From positions 1 through 64,000 of the forward strand of contig NZ_FNCH01000003.1 of the NCBI RefSeq assembly GCF_900100705.1: a stretch of 64,000 nt of DNA, in the 5' to 3' direction. Position 1 is the first letter of the stretch. Each line of letters starts with the position of its first letter. Below the pieces are notes generated by a model. The model was not told the origin of the DNA and searched no databases. It saw nothing but the letters and a program-made list of their open reading frames with translations. Position numbers and translations under genes: made by a program. Shown in pieces: positions 50,846 to 58,435 of this stretch. This DNA is from Pedobacter terrae (GTDB lineage: Bacteria > Bacteroidota > Bacteroidia > Sphingobacteriales > Sphingobacteriaceae).

Positions 50846-53011
50846 CTATTGTTGCAAGGTCTTTTCCAGTTCCTTTTGGCGTCTCCGTTCTTCTCTCCGT
50901 TCCTGCCTCAATTGCTTTTTGCTTTTAGTGGTATCGGCTGGCGTGGTCATCTGTTTATTGGTCGTTGTATCTTTTTTAGGATTGCCACCGAAAAGGCGGT
51001 CGAAGAAACTTTTATTTTTGTCGTTTACGATTACAACCGGTAATCCATCTCCATCATCGTCAAAAGCAGTAGTATCAACCACAGCAGTGTCTGGTGCTAA
51101 GTAACGACGCAGTCCTTCTCTTAAGCGAACATTATAAAAACCATAACCAGAAGTGTCGCCAGGGGTTAAACCTTTTCTGGCCATAATATTACCCATAAAC
51201 CTGAAATAATTAAACATGTAAGGTTTCAGGCTACCATCGGCCATAAATTTATACATCGAGGCTTTAGGTTTAGGCACAATACTGGCCAGAAACAGCCCTT
51301 CGCCAATGGTTAAATCTGCTGGTTGTTTTCCAAAATAGTATCTTGACGCTTCTCCTATTCCGTAAATGTTTTGTCCCAGTTCCATAATGTTGAAGTAAAC
51401 CTCCAGCATCCGCTGTTTGCTGATCAGGTGGTTATGTTCGATCAGCCAAACAATCAAAATTTCTTCGGCTTTACGGGCCAAAGTTTTCTGACGGCTTAAA
51501 TACACATTTTTAACCAGCTGCATGCTGATGGTACTCCCGCCACGCTTAAATTTCTTTTCTTTAAAGTTTACAGCGATGGATTTGCGGATTGATTCTTCAA
51601 CGAAACCATTGTGCGTAAAAAAAGAAGGATCTTCTGCCGTTAAAACAGCATTGATAAAATTCTTTGAAATGGCTGATAATGGTGTAAAATTCGGGTTGGA
51701 TGGGCCAATGGTAATGTCACGCATCGGTTTGCCATACTCGTATGGGGTATATACAAAAGTATTGTTGATTTTTTGGAGATTGGTTTTGCCCCACTGCACA
51801 ATTTTGAAATTAACAGGTGTTAGTGTGGAGTTGAAACGTACGCTATCCGGCACTTTGGTGTCCAGGTAAAAGTTTAGGTTATATTTAACCTTGCCCTGTA
51901 CTTTTAACCCCTCCAGCGATTCGAACAAACCTTGAGGGAATGCTTCTAAAACCCCTTGAGCATCCTGCTCTTCAGCATTTAGTTTTAGCTCATATATTTT
52001 GTTTTTTCCTAAAGTATATTTAACGAACGGATGGATCTGTGCATTTTTTAAATAGGCTGTAGAGGTACTATCTAAGGCAATGTAATTAGGTCCAACCAAG
52101 ATATCGGCATCCAGTTTTGCACTTTGTACAATAATATCATTTGATGCGATTCGGGGCTGATTGATCAACATATTTTTAACGGACCAGGAGCCGGATATCT
52201 TATAATCATCGCCACTGTATTTGGCATTTTTTAATTCGGTCTGTAAGGTGTCGAAGCTAAGCTTTGCATGTAATTTACTATTGAGGTAAGGCAGCTCCAG
52301 CTTTTTTCCATCAGCATAGGCTAAGAAGTTCAACTTTTTACTCCCTGGATTAACATAACCATTAATATGCCAGGTAGCTTCATTATTGTTTACATCAATG
52401 GTTGATTTTAAATCTCCTCCATCAATTATAGCATTGGTTGCAAAGCTCAATTTGGCCGTATCATGATCGTTTAGCTTAAAAACCATGTTTTTTACATCCA
52501 TATCATCAGGAATTTTATATAAAACCTGATTTAAAATGTTACTGGCTATTTCTGATAAGTTCGCTTTTTGATCGGTCTGCGTGCTGTCTTTTTTCTTCCG
52601 TTTTAAGATGAAATCGATATTGGTGGTCGAATCTTTCAGCACAATGCTAACATAACCTTCTTTCAGCTTTACTTCTGAAAGCTTTACGTTACCAAAGATT
52701 AAAGGAAAAAGTTTAACACTAACACTCAGCTCGTTGATGTTTGAAAGGGTATCGCGTTCTTTAGGAACAACAGAAATATGGGTCATTTTAACGGTGCTGA
52801 GCCCGGTAAAGTCGGCTGATCCGATTTTAACCTCCAAGTCATAATCCTTATCGGCTTTGGCAATTGCTTTGGCCACCATCTTTTTAAGAAGCGCTTCCCT
52901 TTTACTGTAGGCTATGGCCCCCAGAGCAATACAAACGACAAAAAAAACACCTAAAAACCAGGCTCCGATTTTTAAATATTTTTTGGGGATCTTAATTTTT
53001 GGTATTTGCAT
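50846..53011 (-). CDS. Peptidoglycan glycosyltransferase (GT51) with AsmA-like N-terminal region
   Basis: A 721-residue membrane-anchored protein: one N-terminal transmembrane helix (about 13-33), a long beta-rich periplasmic region (about 60-420) resembling AsmA/DUF748-like lipid-transfer domains, then a GT51 transglycosylase. The catalytic glutamate lies in LTAEDPSFFTHNGF (about residue 458) followed by RGGSTISMQLVKNVYLS and RKAEEILIVWLIE, YFNIMELGQNIYG, all GT51 motifs. There is no transpeptidase domain, so it polymerises lipid II only. The tail is a disordered Lys/Arg/Thr-rich stretch. It faces the apbC gene divergently. Confidence 0.88.
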   Translation of the reverse strand: MQIPKIKIPKKYLKIGAWFLGVFFVVCIALGAIAYSKREALLKKMVAKAIAKADKDYDLEVKIGSADFTGLSTVKMTHISVVPKERDTLSNINELSVSVKLFPLIFGNVKLSEVKLKEGYVSIVLKDSTTNIDFILKRKKKDSTQTDQKANLSEIASNILNQVLYKIPDDMDVKNMVFKLNDHDTAKLSFATNAIIDGGDLKSTIDVNNNEATWHINGYVNPGSKKLNFLAYADGKKLELPYLNSKLHAKLSFDTLQTELKNAKYSGDDYKISGSWSVKNMLINQPRIASNDIIVQSAKLDADILVGPNYIALDSTSTAYLKNAQIHPFVKYTLGKNKIYELKLNAEEQDAQGVLEAFPQGLFESLEGLKVQGKVKYNLNFYLDTKVPDSVRFNSTLTPVNFKIVQWGKTNLQKINNTFVYTPYEYGKPMRDITIGPSNPNFTPLSAISKNFINAVLTAEDPSFFTHNGFVEESIRKSIAVNFKEKKFKRGGSTISMQLVKNVYLSRQKTLARKAEEILIVWLIEHNHLISKQRMLEVYFNIMELGQNIYGIGEASRYYFGKQPADLTIGEGLFLASIVPKPKASMYKFMADGSLKPYMFNYFRFMGNIMARKGLTPGDTSGYGFYNVRLREGLRRYLAPDTAVVDTTAFDDDGDGLPVVIVNDKNKSFFDRLFGGNPKKDTTTNKQMTTPADTTKSKKQLRQERREERRRQKELEKTLQQ

Positions 53012-53142
53012 ATAGTCGTTAAAATGATTAATTGCTTAAACGTAACAATTAAATGTTTATTTCGTGTTAAAATTACAGTTAAAAAGCCTAAATAAAAGTA
53101 TTTGTGGCTATGTTTTGTTAATTTTGAATTTAAATTAATACC

Positions 53143-54219
53143 ATGCAGATTAGCCCGCAACAAGTTTTAGATGCGCTTAAAAATGTCGAAGATCCCGATC
53201 TTAAAAAAGATCTGGTTACTTTAAACATGATTAAAGATTTACAGATAGCAGATAACCAGATCAATTTTACATTAGAGCTTACTACGCCGGCATGTCCGAT
53301 GAAGGAAATGCTGAAAAATGCCTGTACAAATGCCATCAAACATTTTGTATCGCCAACGGCGGAAGTAGTGATCAATGTAACGTCGAGGGTTACGCAGCCC
53401 AGTAATTCATCATCGTTAGATAACATCAAAAACATTATTTTGGTTTCATCTGGCAAAGGAGGAGTTGGTAAGTCTACTGTGGCGAGCAATCTTGCAGTTG
53501 TATTGGCTAAAGATGGTGCCAAAGTTGGCCTTATTGATGCCGATATTTATGGCCCATCGGTACCAACCATGTTCGATCTGGTTGATGCAAAGCCAGGTGC
53601 CGAAGAAACAGCTGATGGAAAGACCAAGATTTTACCTATCGAAAAATATGGCATTAAGTTGCTATCGCTTGGTTTTTTTGCAGATCCGGGACAACCAGTG
53701 CCCTGGCGTGGACCCATGGCATCAAATGGGGTTAAACAATTGTTTAACGATACCAATTGGGGAGAACTGGATTATCTGATCGTAGATCTTCCACCGGGAA
53801 CGGGCGATATCCATATTACTATTACGCAAAGTTTCCCAATCTCCGGAGCGGTTGTAGTTACTACACCCCAGCAGGTTGCGCTGGCTGATACGCACAAAGG
53901 TTTGGCGATGTTCAGAATGCCGGGAATTAATATCCCTATTTTAGGTGTGATAGAAAACATGTCTTATTTTACCCCAGCTGAATTGCCGGAGAACAAATAT
54001 TATATCTTTGGAAAAGGTGGCGGTACCGAGCTTGCTGCGCGTTTTGATGTGCCTTTTTTAGGTGAAATTCCAATCATCCAGAGTATTTCTGAAGCTGGGG
54101 ATAAGGGAAAACCTGTAGCGCTAAATCAAAACCCGTTATTGGATGTTGTATTTGGAGATATTGCCAGTAAAATTGCGCAACAAATATCCATCAACAATGC
54201 ACAAATGGTGAATTGCTAA
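53143..54219 (+). CDS. apbC: Mrp/NBP35 family ATP-binding iron-sulfur carrier (ApbC)
   Basis: P-loop ATPase involved in iron-sulfur cluster delivery. The 358-residue protein starts with a MIP18/DUF59 domain (VLDALKNVEDPDLKKDLVTLNMI), then the deviant Walker A SSGKGGVGKSTVASNLAVVLA (about 104-125), LIDADIYGPSVPTMF, VPWRGPMASNGVKQL, LIVDLPPGTGDIHITI and VVTTPQQVALADTHKG. The usual C-terminal CxxC that holds the cluster in many relatives is absent (MSYFTPAELPENKYYIF), as in several Bacteroidota members. A TAATTTTG box lies 18 nt before the ATG. The Nfu gene follows immediately. Confidence 0.93.
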   Translation: MQISPQQVLDALKNVEDPDLKKDLVTLNMIKDLQIADNQINFTLELTTPACPMKEMLKNACTNAIKHFVSPTAEVVINVTSRVTQPSNSSSLDNIKNIILVSSGKGGVGKSTVASNLAVVLAKDGAKVGLIDADIYGPSVPTMFDLVDAKPGAEETADGKTKILPIEKYGIKLLSLGFFADPGQPVPWRGPMASNGVKQLFNDTNWGELDYLIVDLPPGTGDIHITITQSFPISGAVVVTTPQQVALADTHKGLAMFRMPGINIPILGVIENMSYFTPAELPENKYYIFGKGGGTELAARFDVPFLGEIPIIQSISEAGDKGKPVALNQNPLLDVVFGDIASKIAQQISINNAQMVNC

Positions 54220-54253
54220 AAAATTACTATTTTTATAAATTAAAATATATATA

Positions 54254-54499
54254 ATGAATTTAACAGAAGAAGTAGAACAGGCATTGGAAACTATCAGGCC
54301 GTATTTAAAGGCTGATGGAGGGGATGTTTCTGTTGAAGAAATTACAGCAGAAGGAACAGTAAAGCTTAAGCTTTTAGGCAACTGCGGTTCTTGCCCAATG
54401 AGTTTTATGACTATGAAATCTGGTATCGAACAAGCCATTATGAAAGCTGTTCCGCAGATTACTTCAGTAGTTGCCGTTAACATGGCCGAACAAGAATAA
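54254..54499 (+). CDS. NifU C-terminal (Nfu) domain iron-sulfur scaffold protein
   Basis: An 81-residue Nfu-domain protein, starting EEVEQALETIRPYLKADGGDVSVEEI and carrying the cluster-binding CxxC in LLGNCGSCPMSF. It builds or carries a [4Fe-4S] cluster for transfer to apoproteins. It lies 34 nt after apbC, so the pair makes a short iron-sulfur assembly unit. Confidence 0.94.
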   Translation: MNLTEEVEQALETIRPYLKADGGDVSVEEITAEGTVKLKLLGNCGSCPMSFMTMKSGIEQAIMKAVPQITSVVAVNMAEQE

Positions 54500-54539
54500 G
54501 CTTTAACAATATTTAACAAGGAAGTTTTATTAATAAAAT

Positions 54540-54547
54540 TACTTTTG
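54540..54547 (+). promoter_or_regulatory. -7 promoter box 5 nt upstream of the CarboxypepD_reg gene
   Basis: TACTTTTG (exact TAnnTTTG), then TCTTA, then ATG at 54553. This is the same short spacing as at trmD, the DsbA gene and mscS. Confidence 0.5.
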
Positions 54548-54552
54548 TCTTA

Positions 54553-55188
54553 ATGAGATATTGTATTATCCTGATTTGCCTTATTTTTTCTGTAACCGCT
54601 TTTGCACAACAAAAGCCGGCTCAGGATAAACTGATTCAATTTTCCGGGATTATTACCGATATCGACAGTTCAAACGTAATACCATATGTTACCATCACCA
54701 ATCTTTCTGCCAGGAGTAAAAGGGTTGGTGCCGATTACAGGGGATATTTTACTTTTATTGTTAATCCTGGTGATACGATTTTATTTACAGCCATTGGTTA
54801 TAAGAAGTTTTCTACGGTGATTCCGGAAAGTACGCCGGATAGTAAGTACACCATTATGGTTAAATTGAAAGCGAATGTGATCGATTTACCCTCGGTGCGC
54901 GTTTTCCCCTGGGCTACTACAGAAGAATTTACCCGTGAGTTTTTATCAATGAAACTGGCGGATGATGATATGGCTATTGCAAAAAAGAATCTTTCGCGTT
55001 CATCAATCGATGGTATGATTCAGACGCTACCGCGCGACGGACAGGAAATCGGCAGTCAGAATTACCGCTATAATTTTGACAGGATGATCAATAAAAATAT
55101 GGTGCAAACCAATCCACTACTTAATCCTTTCGCCTGGGGTAAGCTGATGCAGCAGATCTTTGATGGCGATAAGAGCAGGACGAATTAG
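54553..55188 (+). CDS. Secreted CarboxypepD_reg-like protein
   Basis: A 211-residue protein with a signal peptide (MRYCIILICLIFSVTAFAQQ). Residues about 25-115 form a carboxypeptidase-regulatory-like (CarboxypepD_reg) fold: IQFSGIITDIDSSNVIPYVTITNLSARSKRVGADYRGYFTFIVNPGDTILFTAIGYKKF, the domain that in Bacteroidota often begins TonB-dependent receptors. No receptor barrel follows; the C-terminal half is helical and Arg/Asn-rich. Function unknown. It may be part of a surface or envelope complex. Confidence 0.8.
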   Translation: MRYCIILICLIFSVTAFAQQKPAQDKLIQFSGIITDIDSSNVIPYVTITNLSARSKRVGADYRGYFTFIVNPGDTILFTAIGYKKFSTVIPESTPDSKYTIMVKLKANVIDLPSVRVFPWATTEEFTREFLSMKLADDDMAIAKKNLSRSSIDGMIQTLPRDGQEIGSQNYRYNFDRMINKNMVQTNPLLNPFAWGKLMQQIFDGDKSRTN

Positions 55189-55266
55189 TCAGGAGTCTTT
55201 AGTCTTTGGGCACCTGACCGTTTTAATTAATAATCATATCATCATTCAGATTTTAACGTATCAGGA

Positions 55267-55770
55267 ATGAAACTTTTTCCCTCTCAATCATTCGTATTAC
55301 ACGCTGATATTTCAGCTCATGAAGCCTGGGATAATTTATCAGGCGCATTGCTAAAGGATCCAAAGCGTCCTCTATATTTCATTTTCGGAAATCCAGATCA
55401 TGTACCATTCAAAGGATATATCAACGGTTCTAGATTTAATATCTCAAGAAACTTATCGTATAGAAACTCGTTTCAGGCAGAAATTTCAGGAGAGATATTT
55501 GCAGAAAGTAGTGGTTGTAAAATAGCCATTAGGCTAAGTTTAATGCCCTTTGTAAAAGGATTTTTAATGCTTTGGTGCTCATTCGCAGCGATGTTTTTTT
55601 TGATGTTTATTTCTGGTGCGATAAAAAATCAAGAACCCAAGCTGGCATTTGGCTCCTTATTCGCATTAGGCATGATCGGATTTTGCAGTTTAATTGTATC
55701 TATTGGCTTTAAATCTGATTGTAATGCGTGCCGAAAAGCACTGAATGCTGTTTTTAAGATTGAAATGTAA
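55267..55770 (+). CDS. Two-helix membrane protein of unknown function
   Basis: A 167-residue protein. The N-terminal 90 residues are soluble and strand-rich (FPSQSFVLHADISAHEAWDNLSGAL, YFIFGNPDHVPFKGYINGSRFNI); two membrane segments follow, about 97-117 (LMLWCSFAAMFFLMFISGA) and 128-146. A late CNACRK gives two near cysteines. I do not recognise it. It stands alone, preceded by 78 nt without features. Confidence 0.62.
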   Translation: MKLFPSQSFVLHADISAHEAWDNLSGALLKDPKRPLYFIFGNPDHVPFKGYINGSRFNISRNLSYRNSFQAEISGEIFAESSGCKIAIRLSLMPFVKGFLMLWCSFAAMFFLMFISGAIKNQEPKLAFGSLFALGMIGFCSLIVSIGFKSDCNACRKALNAVFKIEM

Positions 55771-55809
55771 CTATATTAAAGGATAAGCGCAGTGAATCAT
55801 ATCTAAAAA

Positions 55810-55858
55810 GATCCTGAAACACCCGTCCGACTGGCCGGGCGGAAGTTCAGGATGACGG
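55810..55858. repeat. Dispersed intergenic repeat (family R1, short form)
   Basis: GATCCTGAA (55810-55818) pairs with TTCAGGATGACGG (55846-55858); the middle holds CCGTCCGACTGGCCGGGCGG, itself with inverted CCG/CGG pieces. It is the most compact R1 unit in the window. Confidence 0.65.
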
Positions 55859-55889
55859 AAAGCAACAAATTGATGAGGGAAAGCAAGGA

Positions 55890-55920
55890 CAAAAAAAGGG
55901 AAAACGTTTCCATTTTCCCT
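55890..55920 (-). terminator. Terminator of the def transcript
   Basis: On the minus strand AGGGAAAA (55920-55913) / TTTTCCCT (55904-55897), 8-bp stem, 8-nt loop, then T7. It lies 20 nt after the def stop codon. Confidence 0.82.
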
Positions 55921-55940
55921 CTTACATCTTCCATCAAAAC

Positions 55941-56501
55941 CTATCTTTTTTTGCTCTTGTTCGGAAACTTCATTTTGTAATCTGTTTGGATATTTCCTTT
56001 TGAAATGGCATCCAATTTGCTTTTAAGCATGGTTTTACGCAAAACACTTACTTTATCAGTAAATAATTTGCCTTCAATATGATCGTATTCATGCTGGATT
56101 ACACGTGCAGGCATTCCATCAACCTCATCGGTATGCGCTACCCAGTTTTCATCAAAATAGCTAATTTTGATATTGGGTTTACGCATAATATTTTCGCGAA
56201 TATCTGGAATACTTAAGCAGCCTTCGTTAAAGCTCCAGGCTTCACCTGTTTCTTCCAAGATTTCGGCATTGATAAACACTTTTTTATAGCCAGGGTTTCC
56301 GTCTTCATCTTCACCGGTATCTACAATAAACAAACGGATCGGCAAACCAATCTGCGGCGCAGCCAGGCCCACACCATTGGCGTAATACATGGTGTCGAAC
56401 ATATCGCTGATTAATTTTTCTAATTCCGGATAATCTTTATCAATATCGGTGCAAACCTTTTTTAAAACCGGATCGCCGTAAGCTACTATTGGTAATTTCA
56501 T
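55941..56501 (-). CDS. def: Peptide deformylase
   Basis: It removes the formyl group from new protein N-termini. The 186-residue protein has the three metal/catalytic motifs: NGVGLAAPQIG, EGCLSIP (metal-ligand Cys) and QHEYDHIEG (HExxH form). The start at 56501 (MKLPIVAYGDPVLKKV) is normal for the family; the longer reading would add 18 residues. It is downstream of the M16 peptidase gene (80-nt gap), with a terminator after it. Confidence 0.97.
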   Translation of the reverse strand: MKLPIVAYGDPVLKKVCTDIDKDYPELEKLISDMFDTMYYANGVGLAAPQIGLPIRLFIVDTGEDEDGNPGYKKVFINAEILEETGEAWSFNEGCLSIPDIRENIMRKPNIKISYFDENWVAHTDEVDGMPARVIQHEYDHIEGKLFTDKVSVLRKTMLKSKLDAISKGNIQTDYKMKFPNKSKKR

Positions 56502-56581
56502 TGTATTGTATTTTATGTCGTGCCTCGCAATGACGAAAAAAGTCAAGCGATGCAAATCGCATTTTTTTACAAAAATAACAA

Positions 56582-57814
56582 TTATTCCTCTATTGGACAG
56601 AAAGTAAAGATATTCAGTTGTTCAATATCTAAAATTTCATGGGTAACATCGGCCATTTGTGTAGTAGTAACTGCATCTATTTTCTCAAAAACGGTATCTA
56701 AAGAATCTATTTTATTGTGATCAATCAGACTTTTTGCCATTGAAATGATTAAACCGATCCTGTTTTCTTCTCCCAAAGCAATCTGTCCGATAAACTTGTT
56801 TTTGGCCTTCTGAAGCTGTAAATCATTTAGAGGACGATCTCTAAGCTTTTTGATTTCCTTGAAAATTAAAGATAGTGCTTTAGCCTGTTTTTCTTTATCT
56901 GTTCCGAAATAAATAGAAAAGATACCGGTATCACTTAGTGGTGAAAAGTTGGATTCGATGGTATAAGCAATCCCGTATTTCTCCCTGATCTGCAGATTTA
57001 ATACCGAGCTCATTCCATTGCCGCCAAAGTAATTATTCAACAACATTAAAGGAACTTTCTGTGTTTGGTGTGTGGAATATGCCTGTGTGCCCAAAATGCA
57101 GTGTGCCTGCATAATTGGTTTGTAAATGGTGGTATTGCCTGGTGGAAGTATAGTTGGTTTAACCCTCGTTTTATTTGGGTTATTCTCCTCAACATCGGCA
57201 AAATGTTTGCTTCCTTTGCTTACAACTTTATTTAAAGTATAATTGCCTAAAACAGCTACTACAATTTCATTTGTGCGGTAGTTGGCCTTTATGAAGTTGA
57301 TTACATCCCCGCGGGTAAATTGCTGAACGGTTTTGGTTGTTCCCAAAATGTTATTGCCTAAAGCATGGCCGGCAAAAAGCATATCTTCAAAATCATCATT
57401 AATGGCTTCTTCTGGTTGATCCAGATAAGAAGAAATTTCATCCAGAATTACACTTTTCTCTTTATCCATCTCCTCTTCCGGAAAAGTTGAATGGAATAGA
57501 ATATCGTTGAAAAGATCTAAGGTCCTATCTAAATAAGGATTTAAAAAAGAAGCATGTACGCAGGTATACTCTTTAGTGGTATAGGCATTTAAATCTGCCC
57601 CAACACTTTCTAAACGATTTAAAATCTGGTTGGTGCTCCGTTTTTCGGTACGCTTAAAAATTAAATGCTCAATAAAGTGCGCTAAACCTGCTTTGCCTTC
57701 AGGCTCATCTCTGGATCCTGTATTAACGATGATGCATGCGTGAGATATGGCAGAGGCCGCGGGCACGTGTAATAAGCGAATGCCGTTCGGCAAAGTGTGA
57801 ACATTGTATTCCAT
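56582..57814 (-). CDS. M16 family zinc metallopeptidase (pitrilysin type)
   Basis: A 410-residue peptidase. The inverse zinc motif HFIEH is at residues 46-50 (AGLAHFIEHLIFKRTEKRSTNQ); the third ligand is a glutamate about 76 residues later. Two M16 halves are visible, the second from about residue 190 (HCILGTQAYS...NNYFGGNGMSSVLNLQIREKYGIAYTIES). No signal peptide, so probably cytoplasmic, resembling the short processing-peptidase-like members. A TATCTTTG box lies 7 nt before the ATG. Confidence 0.93.
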   Translation of the reverse strand: MEYNVHTLPNGIRLLHVPAASAISHACIIVNTGSRDEPEGKAGLAHFIEHLIFKRTEKRSTNQILNRLESVGADLNAYTTKEYTCVHASFLNPYLDRTLDLFNDILFHSTFPEEEMDKEKSVILDEISSYLDQPEEAINDDFEDMLFAGHALGNNILGTTKTVQQFTRGDVINFIKANYRTNEIVVAVLGNYTLNKVVSKGSKHFADVEENNPNKTRVKPTILPPGNTTIYKPIMQAHCILGTQAYSTHQTQKVPLMLLNNYFGGNGMSSVLNLQIREKYGIAYTIESNFSPLSDTGIFSIYFGTDKEKQAKALSLIFKEIKKLRDRPLNDLQLQKAKNKFIGQIALGEENRIGLIISMAKSLIDHNKIDSLDTVFEKIDAVTTTQMADVTHEILDIEQLNIFTFCPIEE

Positions 57815-57821
57815 TGAGGGG

Positions 57822-57829
57822 CAAAGATA
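57822..57829 (-). promoter_or_regulatory. -7 promoter box of the M16 peptidase gene
   Basis: TATCTTTG on the minus strand, 7 nt before the ATG at 57814; a very short or absent leader is predicted. Confidence 0.5.
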
Positions 57830-57840
57830 AGGCTAATTGC

Positions 57841-58293
57841 TTATAAAGACCCTGAATCTGGATGTTGCAATTGTAAAGTGGAAATCAATTTATCTTTAGT
57901 TGGCCGTTTCAGTACCAAAAATATAAAATTAGCCGCCCCGAAAATCAAAAAGAACGAATTACGTGTCATAAAGAAACCAACAATATTGAAAAGGGCCCCA
58001 CCTTCCAGTAAAGCTGAACTAATGATAAATGCACTTTGGTACATATTGATTTTGACATTATCGGAAGCCGTTTTATCAATTTTAGCGATTAAATTCCGGT
58101 AGAAAAAGATGCTTGCTGATAGGGTGATTAATCCCATGACCGGAAAAATCGGGTTAAAAGGAGCAGTGGTTTTAGGATCGGCATCGAAAAACATGATTTC
58201 GCGGTTGAGAAATATCGTTACCAATGCAAAAAGTAATACGCTTGAGCACAGCGCAAGATGAATGATTTGTATCGTTTTGAGTTGATTGTTCAT
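57841..58293 (-). CDS. Four-helix membrane protein of unknown function
   Basis: A 150-residue protein with four predicted membrane segments (about 11-28, 46-64, 86-107, 112-130): HLALCSSVLLFALVTIFL, FPVMGLITLSASIFFY, SAFIISSALLEGGALFNIVGFFM and FFLIFGAANFIFLVLKRP. No cysteines or motifs in the loops. Unnamed family. It starts 47 nt upstream of the M16 ATG, whose promoter box lies between the genes, so the two may be separate transcripts. Confidence 0.72.
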   Translation of the reverse strand: MNNQLKTIQIIHLALCSSVLLFALVTIFLNREIMFFDADPKTTAPFNPIFPVMGLITLSASIFFYRNLIAKIDKTASDNVKINMYQSAFIISSALLEGGALFNIVGFFMTRNSFFLIFGAANFIFLVLKRPTKDKLISTLQLQHPDSGSL

Positions 58294-58330
58294 GTTGGGA
58301 TAGTATTGGTATTATTATTGAAAAAGTTCC

Positions 58331-58423
58331 GTCATCTCGACTGAAGCGCAGTCCCGAACGTTCGGGAGAGAGATCTGCTTAATTAGATTTCTCGACTGCG
58401 TTGCACTCCGCTCGAAATGACGG
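58331..58423. repeat. Dispersed intergenic repeat (family R1)
   Basis: It begins GTCATCTCGACTGAAGCGCA, includes the palindrome CCCGAACGTTCGGG and GAGAGATCTGC, and ends CACTCCGCTCGAAATGACGG. The ends are complementary. It fills the gap between the membrane protein and the S9 peptidase. Confidence 0.68.
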
Positions 58424-58435
58424 ATTTATGGAAAA

